Positions 1 to 5,405 of a stretch of 7,065 nt of DNA are shown piece after piece; within the stretch, counting starts at the first letter, position 1, and the number at the start of each line of letters is the position of its first letter. The stretch lies in the NCBI GenBank assembly GCA_029855925.1, contig JAGSHP010000080.1:1-7065 (forward strand), in the 5' to 3' direction. Position numbers and translations under genes: made by a program. The DNA is from Candidatus Thorarchaeota archaeon. GTDB lineage: Archaea > Asgardarchaeota > Thorarchaeia > Thorarchaeales > Thorarchaeaceae. Below the pieces are notes generated by a model. It was not told the DNA's origin, did not search any database, and saw only the letters and a program-made list of their open reading frames with translations.

Positions 1-283
1 ATATGGTGGGGCTGCAGAAGAGCCGGAGCCTCCAAAGGGGGTCGATCCTGAGTGGTTGGTGATGCGAGTCACAGTACCTGTGATCAGAGAGGCAATGCTT
101 CTCATTGATGAGGGGATTGCCACCAAGGAGGACATCGACAAGGCGATGAAGCTCGGTGCCAACTTTCCCAAGGGGCCCTTCGAGATGGCTGAGTCCATTG
201 GCCTTGAAAAGGTCAAGGCTGAACTCGAAAAGCTGCACGCAGAGCTCGGCGACTGCTATAGCATTCCGCAGATGCTACAATAG
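1..283 (+). CDS. 3-hydroxyacyl-CoA dehydrogenase, C-terminal fragment (5' end outside window)
   Basis: This frame is open from base 2 to a TAG at 281-283, giving the last 93 residues. It would oxidise a (3S)-3-hydroxyacyl-CoA to the 3-ketoacyl-CoA with NAD+ in the cytoplasm. What is visible is a 3HCDH C-terminal domain: the 'VPVIREAMLLIDEGIATKED' helix pair, then IDKAMKLG, then NFPKGPFEMAESIGL, and the usual closing segment with Tyr-x-Ile-Pro-x-Met-Leu. The NAD-binding Rossmann domain lies to the left of the window. A Glu/Pro-rich linker (AAEEPEPPKG) precedes the domain. This could mean it is the second of two 3HCDH_C copies, as in longer archaeal and bacterial dehydrogenases, but that cannot be decided here. 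The protein ends right after the domain, so no enoyl-CoA hydratase is fused to its C-terminus; a free-standing hydratase follows instead. Internal TTG, GTG and ATG codons at 56-64 fall inside the domain and are not likely starts. Confidence 0.9.
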   Translation, partial: YGGAAEEPEPPKGVDPEWLVMRVTVPVIREAMLLIDEGIATKEDIDKAMKLGANFPKGPFEMAESIGLEKVKAELEKLHAELGDCYSIPQMLQ

Positions 284-292
284 TTCTAGTCA

Positions 293-334
293 TGGGCAGG
301 TAGTACATCCTGCCCACTATGCTCTTTTTTTCTT
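293..334 (+). terminator. Hairpin plus T-tract terminator after the dehydrogenase gene
   Basis: TGGGCAGG (293-300) pairs perfectly with CCTGCCCA (309-316) around an 8-base loop. A run of seven T at 325-331 follows within the pyrimidine stretch CTCTTTTTTTCTT. It sits 9 bases after the dehydrogenase stop, which suggests that the next gene is transcribed separately. Confidence 0.75.
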
Positions 335-345
335 CATGGCTGAAG

Positions 346-353
346 TTTATTAG
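346..353 (+). promoter_or_regulatory. Candidate archaeal TATA box for the first enoyl-CoA hydratase
   Basis: TTTATTAG lies between the preceding terminator and the hydratase. An archaeal TATA box fixes the start of transcription about 25 bases downstream, which would be near 375 and give a leader of about 25 bases containing the ribosome site. The element was judged by position and AT-richness only, and no clear BRE was recognised. Confidence 0.4.
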
Positions 354-387
354 TCACATTGCATTTCGCATAGAGTATAGTCTCTGA

Positions 388-392
388 GAGGT
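388..392 (+). promoter_or_regulatory. Ribosome binding site deciding the hydratase start
   Basis: GAGGT lies 6 bases before the ATG at 399. This spacing favours that ATG over the in-frame ATG at codon 7 (417). Confidence 0.65.
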
Positions 393-398
393 ATTAAG

Positions 399-1211
399 AT
401 GCCAGAGTTTGAAACGATGCTATACGAGAAGGCGGGCTCATTCCTGTCGCCCGTCAAGAACGTAGCCCTGATCAAGTTCAACCGTATCGATGCATTGAAC
501 GCGATCAATGACCAATTCATCAAGGATCTGATCGCAGCCCTAGACGAGGCAGAGAAGGATCCTGATGTTCGCTCAGTAGTACTTGCCACTGCACATGAAA
601 AGGTCTATTGTACTGGTGCAGATCTGAAAATGGCACAGGGGCTCCTTGGAAAACCTGATGAGGTTCGTGAACTCGTTGCAATGGGTCAAAAGGCGATTGA
701 CAAGATTGCCACCCTTAGTAAGCCGGTCATCGCCGCGATTCATGGCCTCTGTCTTGGTGGTGGTACTGAGATTGCCCTCGCCTGTGACATTCGTATCGCA
801 GATGAGGAGGCAAAGATCGGTGCTCCTGAGGTGAGTCTTGGACTCATTCCTGCCTGGGGCGGTTGTGTCAGGCTACCGCGCATAGTTGGTCTTGGAAAGG
901 CTATGGAGCTCGTACTGACTGGCGGTCAGATTTCAGCTCAAGAGGCACTTGAGATAGGACTTATCAACAAGGTGACAAAACCAGAGGAGCTCATCAGTCA
1001 GGCAATGTGGTACGGCGCCAAGTTTGGAGGCAATGCCCCAATTGCAATGAAGTATGCAAAGAAGGCGACTCATATGGCGTTCGAGGCATCATACGAGAAG
1101 AACCTCGAGTTCGAAGTTGATGCTGCCGTAGAGTGTTTTGGTACAAAGGACCTTGCTGAGGGTATCTCTGCAGTATTTGAGAAGCGCCGTGGCAAGTTCA
1201 CGGGCGAGTAA
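399..1211 (+). CDS. Enoyl-CoA hydratase/isomerase (crotonase superfamily)
   Basis: The 270-residue product has the usual length for a single-domain crotonase. It would add water across the double bond of a trans-2-enoyl-CoA to give (3S)-3-hydroxyacyl-CoA in the cytoplasm. The family landmarks are in order: FNRIDALNA near residues 27-35, the oxyanion-hole/CoA segment CTGADLK at 71-77, and HGLCLGGGTEIALACD at 115-130. APEVSLGLIP follows, beginning at 142. Both catalytic glutamates expected of a true hydratase are present: Glu124 in GGGTE and Glu144 in APE, matching rat Glu144 and Glu164. The usual IPGxGGT is IPAWGGC here, a small deviation near the active site. A few extra residues (FLSPVKN) precede the first beta strand. 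The gene follows the dehydrogenase after 115 bases and a terminator, so the two are neighbours in pathway but probably not one transcript. Chain-length preference cannot be read from sequence. Confidence 0.92.
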   Translation: MPEFETMLYEKAGSFLSPVKNVALIKFNRIDALNAINDQFIKDLIAALDEAEKDPDVRSVVLATAHEKVYCTGADLKMAQGLLGKPDEVRELVAMGQKAIDKIATLSKPVIAAIHGLCLGGGTEIALACDIRIADEEAKIGAPEVSLGLIPAWGGCVRLPRIVGLGKAMELVLTGGQISAQEALEIGLINKVTKPEELISQAMWYGAKFGGNAPIAMKYAKKATHMAFEASYEKNLEFEVDAAVECFGTKDLAEGISAVFEKRRGKFTGE

Positions 1212-1221
1212 GTTTCATGAC

Positions 1222-1253
1222 GACCCCGAACCTCGGGGTCTCACCTCTTTTTC
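1222..1253 (+). terminator. Hairpin plus T-tract terminator after the first hydratase
   Basis: GACCCCGA (1222-1229) and TCGGGGTC (1233-1240) form a perfect 8-bp stem with a 3-base loop. The tract CTCTTTTTCTC begins 4 bases later at 1245. It starts 10 bases after the hydratase stop codon. Confidence 0.8.
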
Positions 1254-1277
1254 TCATTTTAATATTTACGACTTCGC

Positions 1278-1286
1278 TATAAAAAA
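1278..1286 (+). promoter_or_regulatory. Strong TATA box for the thiolase-DUF35 operon
   Basis: TATAAAAAA is the clearest TATA-like element in the window. It lies in the 172-base gap between the hydratase and the thiolase. Transcription would begin near 1303-1308, leaving a leader of about 75-80 bases. The box is flanked by the inverted repeat CGCT (1275-1278) and AGCG (1286-1289). That could be a regulator half-site pair or chance. Confidence 0.55.
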
Positions 1287-1337
1287 GCGTCAAGCTTAAG
1301 ACTAAGTTTGAGAATCAAAATCAAATCTGTACAACAT

Positions 1338-1383
1338 CTGGGGACTATGCATCTTACCCAAAAGTTGGAAGACCCCAGGAGGA
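1338..1383 (+). promoter_or_regulatory. Foldable leader overlapping the thiolase ribosome binding site
   Basis: CTGGGG (1338-1343) is complementary to CCCCAG (1373-1378). The AG of the second arm is also the first two bases of the Shine-Dalgarno AGGAGG (1377-1382). Inside the 29-base loop, CCAA (1358-1361) and TTGG (1365-1368) can form a second small hairpin. Pairing would partly hide the ribosome site, so translational control is possible. No known riboswitch class was recognised, and six base pairs could arise by chance. Confidence 0.3.
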
Positions 1384-2559
1384 ATGACAACATTGACAAG
1401 ACGTGTAGCTGTTGTGGCTGGTGGCCATGCCAAGTTCGGAAAGCGATATGACGCAACCATGCGGGAATTATGCGCAGAGGCCTACAAGCCCATCTACGAT
1501 GAAGGAATCACTCAGGATAAGATTGATGCGAGTGTACTGTCATATGCGGCATCGCAGTTCACAGGGCAAGGTGCTGGTTCTGCACTGATTGCTGATTATC
1601 TTGGTCTAGCAGACAAGCCCCATCTCCGTGTTGAATCGGCCTGTACCACTGGTACTGCCTCATTGCGTGCTGCATGGGGGATGGTCGCATCTGGACTGTA
1701 TGATGTGATGCTTGTCTTGGGCGTGGAGCAGATGAATCGAGTCAGCTCGGCACGGGCGACCGAACTCATGGCTCAGGCAGGAGACATGCGCTGGGAGTAC
1801 CCATTTGGAATCTCGTTTCCAGCATTCTATGCACTGATGGCATCAAGATACATGCATGAGTACAATCTCCCTCATGAAGTGCTCTCCATGATTGCAGTGA
1901 AGTCGCATCACTACGGCGCTCAGAATCCAAAGGCGCATCTTCCACGAGAGGTATCACTGGAGGAGGCTAACAACGCGGTACCAATCTGTCGGCCTCTGAA
2001 CCTCTATGACTGTAGCCTCATCACGGATGGTGCCGCAGCTGTCGTAATTGCGGCTGAAGACCGGGTCAAAGAGTTCACCGACGAACCGATGTGGATCAAG
2101 GGAATTGGTGCTGGGGCATCAGAGATGATGATTCAAGACCGTTCCTCTCTCACCTCAATTCCTGGTGCAAAGCGTGCAGCCAAAGCCGCGTACAAGATGG
2201 CGGGGCTGGAACCCAAGGACATCGACATGGCGGAGGTACATGACTGCTTCACAATTGCAGAGCTCATTGCATACGAAGACCTAGGCTTTGCCGAGCCTGG
2301 AAAGGGTCGTGAGATTGTAGAGAACAAGGAGAACTACCACGATGGTCGGATACCCGTCAATGTTGACGGTGGTCTAAAGAGCAAGGGTCATCCACTCGGA
2401 GCCACTGGTGTCTCAATGACATACGAGATCCTGAACCAGATGAGGGGGACTGCTCAGAACCCATCACGACAGATTGACGATGTTCAATACGGTCTCGCCC
2501 ATAACGTCGGGCAGTCCGGGCAGTTCGTCAACATATTCATCTTTGAGAGGGGTTGGTAA
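1384..2559 (+). CDS. SCP2-type thiolase (acetyl-CoA acyltransferase-like)
   Basis: The 391-residue product belongs to the thiolase superfamily, in the SCP2-thiolase/archaeal acetyl-CoA acetyltransferase branch. It would cleave a 3-ketoacyl-CoA with CoA, or condense two acyl-CoAs in reverse. The nucleophilic cysteine is Cys87 in VESACTTG. The HDCF motif typical of SCP2 thiolases is at 286-289, and its Cys288 is the expected second catalytic cysteine. GLKSKGHPLGATG carries the catalytic His336, and the closing motif is HNVGQSG from His373. The last motif lacks the CxG cysteine of bacterial thiolases, as is usual in this branch. With both cysteines present the protein looks active, unlike the Ltp2-type aldolases of the family, which have lost the nucleophile. 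The stop lies 2 bases before the likely DUF35 start, so the two form an operon. The start is ambiguous: this ATG is only 1 base from the Shine-Dalgarno, while a TTG at 1393 is 10 bases away and also leaves an intact first strand. Confidence 0.9.
   Translation: MTTLTRRVAVVAGGHAKFGKRYDATMRELCAEAYKPIYDEGITQDKIDASVLSYAASQFTGQGAGSALIADYLGLADKPHLRVESACTTGTASLRAAWGMVASGLYDVMLVLGVEQMNRVSSARATELMAQAGDMRWEYPFGISFPAFYALMASRYMHEYNLPHEVLSMIAVKSHHYGAQNPKAHLPREVSLEEANNAVPICRPLNLYDCSLITDGAAAVVIAAEDRVKEFTDEPMWIKGIGAGASEMMIQDRSSLTSIPGAKRAAKAAYKMAGLEPKDIDMAEVHDCFTIAELIAYEDLGFAEPGKGREIVENKENYHDGRIPVNVDGGLKSKGHPLGATGVSMTYEILNQMRGTAQNPSRQIDDVQYGLAHNVGQSGQFVNIFIFERGW
2545..2552 (+). promoter_or_regulatory. Ribosome binding site deciding the DUF35 start
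   Basis: The purine run GAGAGGGG sits inside the last codons of the thiolase. It abuts an in-frame TTG at 2553, leaving no spacer, but stands 9 bases before the GTG at 2562. The GTG is therefore the more credible start. Confidence 0.55.
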
Positions 2560-2561
2560 TC

Positions 2562-2975
2562 GTGTCAGAAAAGGAACTATATCTAGGATATGCAACCGAC
2601 AAGGTTGTCACTCCGTTCTTCAGGAAGTTCTTGGAGGCATTGGAGCAAGAGAAGCTGATGAAGAGTGTCTGCCCAAACTGTGGCACTGAGTTCTTGCCAC
2701 CACGGCAACACTGTCAAAAGTGTTTGAGCGAGACCGAGCTCAAAGAGTTCACTGAGCGAGAGGCAAAGCTGTACTCGTACGTGATTGTCGACTTTCCACC
2801 AGAGAGTCTCGCATCACGGGCTCCATATGTCGTTGCGATTGGCGAGTTTCCATCAGGTCTTCGACTGACGGCGCACATAACCAATCTGACAAGCATGCCG
2901 GAGGTAGGGATGCCTCTCAAGTTGGCATTTGATAGAGTAGATGAGAAAAAGATCACATACAAGTGGCTCGTATAG
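2562..2975 (+). CDS. DUF35 zinc-ribbon/OB-fold protein, thiolase partner
   Basis: From the GTG start the product has 137 residues. The N-terminal helix (about 16-34) leads into a zinc ribbon with CPNC at 37-40 and CQKC at 51-54, all four cysteines present. An OB-fold of the DUF35 C-terminal type follows (about 60-137), with LYSYVIVDFPPES and APYVVAIGEF. DUF35 proteins bind thiolase-superfamily partners. In archaea they bridge acetoacetyl-CoA thiolase and HMG-CoA synthase in a channelling complex, and in actinobacteria they pair with steroid side-chain enzymes such as ChsH2-Ltp2. Placed 2 bases after the thiolase, it is almost certainly co-translated and forms a complex with it. No HMG-CoA synthase adjoins the pair, so a role in a beta-oxidation-type thiolase complex is as likely as a mevalonate role. 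A TTG at 2553 would add three residues and overlap the thiolase stop. Confidence 0.87.
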   Translation: MSEKELYLGYATDKVVTPFFRKFLEALEQEKLMKSVCPNCGTEFLPPRQHCQKCLSETELKEFTEREAKLYSYVIVDFPPESLASRAPYVVAIGEFPSGLRLTAHITNLTSMPEVGMPLKLAFDRVDEKKITYKWLV

Positions 2976-3007
2976 TGGGGGCGATTGCCCTCCACTCTTT
3001 TTCTTTT
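2974..3007 (+). terminator. Terminator of the thiolase-DUF35 operon
   Basis: AGTGGGGG (2974-2981) pairs with CCTCCACT (2989-2996), eight pairs with one G-T wobble. The pyrimidine tract CTCTTTTTCTTTT follows at once. The stem begins inside the DUF35 stop codon. It also lies between convergent genes, but there is no T tract on the minus-strand side. Confidence 0.7.
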
Positions 3008-3013
3008 GCAAGT

Positions 3014-3394
3014 CTAGCACTGATGAATGGCGAATTGGGGCTGGACGTAGTCTGAAAAGCGAGTGTTCGATTTTTCCAGTACGCTGGCAACCTTCGTGAA
3101 CAGTGCCACCTGCTTCATTGTCTCATGGAACAGCATGGCCGCCTCACGATCATTGCAATGTTTCAGTCTGCCCAATGCATCGTCTATTACTTCTAGGATG
3201 TCAAGAATCCTTCTCTTTCCCTCATTGCGCCTGTAGTCCGAGAACACGACATACTCCGGTCCCTTGTCGCACCACGATTTGAGAAAACGTTCCTGTTCGG
3301 ACACTATAGTTCTGAACTCATAGGTACCAATGAGTGATTTCTTCATTGCCTGAAGTGAACTCTGCCATATTGTCTTTCTGTCTATTGGGGTCAT
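3014..3394 (-). CDS. Hypothetical helical protein, 126 residues
   Basis: I do not recognise the family. The 126-residue product is soluble, with no signal peptide or membrane segment. It appears almost wholly alpha-helical: helices are likely near residues 7-22, 24-42, 57-80 and 82-108. It carries a basic patch (DYRRNEGKRR at 53-62), three cysteines including one as the final residue, and conspicuous aromatics (W10, W41, Y48, Y54). The ATG at 3394 has a weak ribosome site, GGGTG, 6 bases upstream, and an AT-rich promoter candidate about 60 bases upstream. The gene is convergent with DUF35 and divergent from the hydrolase. Filling this gap exactly between two plausible regulatory regions supports it being real. 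A small regulator or stress-type helical bundle is possible, but nothing in the sequence proves it. Confidence 0.65.
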   Translation of the reverse strand: MTPIDRKTIWQSSLQAMKKSLIGTYEFRTIVSEQERFLKSWCDKGPEYVVFSDYRRNEGKRRILDILEVIDDALGRLKHCNDREAAMLFHETMKQVALFTKVASVLEKSNTRFSDYVQPQFAIHQC

Positions 3395-3448
3395 GGCTTA
3401 CACCCATTGTTCTCCCGGAAACGATAGAACCAATGTAAAACAAACAGG

Positions 3449-3470
3449 CAAATAAATCTAGGGATAAAAT
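3449..3470. promoter_or_regulatory. Divergent promoter pair between the helical protein and the hydrolase
   Basis: Two AT-rich elements lie side by side. Read on the minus strand, ATTTATTT (3457-3450) would start transcription near 3428, about 33 bases ahead of the helical-protein ATG. On the plus strand, GATAAAAT (3463-3470) would start near 3492, about 35 bases ahead of the hydrolase start. These are assignments by position only. Confidence 0.4.
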
Positions 3471-3527
3471 TGGCTGTCTGGCGCGTGCGAACGGTTTTTG
3501 TACTGAAGAGTGCGGTCTTGACCCACA

Positions 3528-4469
3528 TTGACCGCCATTGACTATCCTATTCACATTGAGATCAAGCCCCGCATACATCTCATTCGAGGCGAGAATCGTT
3601 CTCGATTCCCGAGCTCTAATAGCATTCTCGTTGATGATGAGATTCTCACTCTGATAGATGCCGGAGCTCCGCTCTCTCATATTGAGACCACTCTACGTGA
3701 TCTTGGTCACGTCCTCAAAGACATCGACCGAATCATTCTCACGCATTTTCACTTTGACCACAAGGGAAATGCGAATCGTATCTGGGACGTGGCGAAGTGT
3801 GAGGTCCTAGCTCATCCCTCCGGCGAGTCCGGAATCAGGTCTTATGCTGGTTTCATTGAGAACTACGGTCTGCAGGGTCATAGGTATTGGACAGACTGGG
3901 AGCAGTTCTTCAGGAGTCACATCCCTCATATCCTTGAGGACTATGAGGTGACGGGGCATTTCCATGACGGGCAGTCAATCTCCTGTGGCGAGGTGGAACT
4001 CATACCCATCCATGCTCCTGGTCACTCCAAGGACCACACATGTTTTGGTCTCAACGGTTTCGATACAATCTTTCTGGTTGACATTGACCTGACCAAGTTT
4101 GGTCCGTGGTATGGTACCGCCGTAAGTGACATTGACGACTTCGAGAAGTCCATTCAGAGAATCATCGACCTTGAACCACAGACTGGTATCAGCAGTCACC
4201 TCCTCGATCCCGTCAGTGACAGTCTGATTCCGCGACTTCGAAACTACCTTGCCACCTTTGACGCACGTGACCAACGAATCATCGAGGAGGTTCAGAATGG
4301 TGTCGATTCGATTGAGCGACTGGCTCAGTCGAACATCATCTATCCGCGTTTCCCGCACAATCTCTACGTCATGTTTGAAGAGTTGATGATTAGAATGCAT
4401 GTTGACCGACTCGTAAAGAGGGGCGTACTGGTCTGGAATGGGGACCGCATTGAAGTCTTGGACAAATAG
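3528..4469 (+). CDS. Metallo-beta-lactamase-fold hydrolase with C-terminal winged helix
   Basis: The 313-residue product has two parts. Residues about 14-225 form a metallo-beta-lactamase fold with the metal motif HFHFDH at 73-78, His166 in HAPGHSKDH, a bridging Asp185 in FLVDID, and His224 in SSHLLDP. All ligands for a two-metal site are present. Residues about 240-310 form a winged helix of the type found at the end of LACTB2-like proteins, with DQRIIEEVQNGVDSIERL and a final RLVKRGVLVWNGDRIEVL hairpin. The fold hydrolyses esters, thioesters or phosphodiesters; LACTB2 itself is an endoribonuclease. The substrate here is not deducible, although an acyl-CoA or acyl-glutathione-like thioester would suit the neighbours. 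The TTG at 3528 is the only plausible start: an in-frame TGA at 3519 blocks extension and no start codon follows before the first strand. No clear ribosome site precedes it. Asp185 follows Val where most relatives have Gly-Asp, and a second aspartate follows at 187. Confidence 0.85.
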   Translation: MTAIDYPIHIEIKPRIHLIRGENRSRFPSSNSILVDDEILTLIDAGAPLSHIETTLRDLGHVLKDIDRIILTHFHFDHKGNANRIWDVAKCEVLAHPSGESGIRSYAGFIENYGLQGHRYWTDWEQFFRSHIPHILEDYEVTGHFHDGQSISCGEVELIPIHAPGHSKDHTCFGLNGFDTIFLVDIDLTKFGPWYGTAVSDIDDFEKSIQRIIDLEPQTGISSHLLDPVSDSLIPRLRNYLATFDARDQRIIEEVQNGVDSIERLAQSNIIYPRFPHNLYVMFEELMIRMHVDRLVKRGVLVWNGDRIEVLDK

Positions 4470-4475
4470 AATGTG

Positions 4476-4500
4476 AAGACCGGGGGCGCTTCCCGGTCTT
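4476..4500. terminator. Hairpin shared by convergent hydrolase and crotonase genes
   Basis: AAGACCGGG (4476-4484) and CCCGGTCTT (4492-4500) form a perfect 9-bp stem with a 7-base loop. It lies 6 bases after the hydrolase stop and 15 bases from the crotonase stop on the other strand. No strong T tract follows on either strand, so it may be a bidirectional terminator or an end-protecting hairpin. Confidence 0.6.
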
Positions 4501-4515
4501 GCAAGAATGACTGGT

Positions 4516-5301
4516 CTATTTATGCTTGAAATGCGCCTCTCTCTTGTTGAGGAATGCATCGACGCCCTCTTTCATGTCCTCTGTGTCAAAGACCTCACAG
4601 AAGACATCCACCTCGAATTCCAAGGACTCCTTCAGTGGTAGTTGCCATGCATTGTTGAGGGACTGCTTTGCCACCCTGACTGCGACACCAGGTTTGAGTG
4701 CGAGTTTCTTTGCGAGCGCCATTGCTCCATCTCGCAGTGCCTCCACCGATTCAAAGACCTTATTGACGAGTCCGATCTCGTGGGCCTCTCCGGCCGTGAT
4801 CTGGTCCCCTGTATACACAAGCTCCTTGGCCATCCCTAGTCCAACTAGACGTGGGAGTCGAACAGTGCCACCAAAGCCTGGGATGATTCCAAGATTGATC
4901 TCCGGCTGTCCAAATCTTGCGTTCGCTGAGGCATAGCGAATGTCGCATGCCATGGCAATCTCACATCCGCCACCCAGTGCGAAACCGTTCACCGCAGCGA
5001 TGACTGGCTTGCTCATCGACTCGATATATGTGCAGAGTGCTTGGCCATTTTCAGCCAACGGTCTCACGCTCTTAGAGTCCTTCCCCTCGAACTCAGAGAT
5101 GTCCGCTCCTGCGCCAAAGGCCTTCTCGCCTGCGCCTGTGAGGATGACAACTCTCACAGCATCATCGTCTTCAGCCTGTTTGAAGAACTCCCTGAGTCTC
5201 TCAACAACCGCAATATTGAGCGCGTTGTACTTCTTGGGGCGATTGATCGTTATAGTGGCTACTCCGTCACTTACCGTATACAGAACGTCTTCCTCAGACA
5301 T
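4516..5301 (-). CDS. Enoyl-CoA hydratase / crotonase (3-hydroxybutyryl-CoA dehydratase-like)
   Basis: The 261-residue product is a canonical crotonase. It would interconvert enoyl-CoA and (3S)-3-hydroxyacyl-CoA; similarity in style to short-chain crotonases suggests crotonyl-CoA as one substrate, which is inference. Landmarks are ITINRPKKYNALN at 17-29, the oxyanion segment FGAGADISEF at 62-71, NGFALGGGCEIAMACD at 105-120, and QPEINLGIIPGFGGTVRLPR from 132. Catalytic Glu114 (GGGCE) and Glu134 (QPE) are both present, so hydratase activity is expected rather than a glutamate-deficient isomerase or hydrolase. Its C-terminus (LEFEVDVFCEVF...EGVDAFLNKR) parallels the other hydratase in the window, so the two are paralogues. 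The ATG at 5301 is supported by GAGGAG 5 bases upstream. The gene diverges from the kinase and converges with the hydrolase, so it has its own promoter. Confidence 0.93.
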   Translation of the reverse strand: MSEEDVLYTVSDGVATITINRPKKYNALNIAVVERLREFFKQAEDDDAVRVVILTGAGEKAFGAGADISEFEGKDSKSVRPLAENGQALCTYIESMSKPVIAAVNGFALGGGCEIAMACDIRYASANARFGQPEINLGIIPGFGGTVRLPRLVGLGMAKELVYTGDQITAGEAHEIGLVNKVFESVEALRDGAMALAKKLALKPGVAVRVAKQSLNNAWQLPLKESLEFEVDVFCEVFDTEDMKEGVDAFLNKREAHFKHK

Positions 5302-5306
5302 CGTTA

Positions 5307-5312
5307 CTCCTC
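5307..5312 (-). promoter_or_regulatory. Ribosome binding site of the second hydratase
   Basis: On the minus strand GAGGAG lies 5 bases before the ATG at 5301. It is a strong match and fixes the start. Confidence 0.7.
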
Positions 5313-5345
5313 ATCGATGTTTACTTGCGAGCACTGCAACTCTGT

Positions 5346-5353
5346 GTAATAAG
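5346..5353. promoter_or_regulatory. Possible shared TATA element between crotonase and kinase
   Basis: GTAATAAG, read as CTTATTAC on the minus strand, would place crotonase transcription near 5323, with a leader of about 21 bases carrying its ribosome site. Read on the plus strand it would place kinase transcription near 5375. It is the only obvious AT-rich element close to both genes, but it is a weak match in either direction. Confidence 0.3.
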
Positions 5354-5405
5354 GTCTTCTAACAATCATGGTAGCATTATTATCATGCGGAGTTCACTGC
5401 GATTA

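Noticed and set aside
1275..1289. CGCT...AGCG inverted repeat around the thiolase TATA box as a defined operator
   Set aside because: The arms are only 4 bases each and no second copy was seen in the window, so it is only mentioned with the promoter.
2553..2561. TTG at 2553 as the DUF35 start
   Set aside because: It directly abuts the ribosome-site purines, leaving no spacer, and it overlaps the thiolase stop; the GTG at 2562 has normal spacing.
3318..3680. A 120-codon minus-strand frame spanning the divergent promoter region
   Set aside because: It overlaps the starts of both the helical protein and the hydrolase and would read through their promoter elements, so it is less plausible than the two genes.
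3975..4559. A 194-codon open frame on the minus strand over the hydrolase gene
   Set aside because: It overlaps the metal-binding half and winged helix of the hydrolase and runs through the 4476-4500 hairpin into the crotonase end. No domain is recognisable.
4940..5362. Plus-strand frames over the crotonase N-terminal half
   Set aside because: They are antisense to the conserved crotonase region and rich in Ser, Leu and Thr without any domain.
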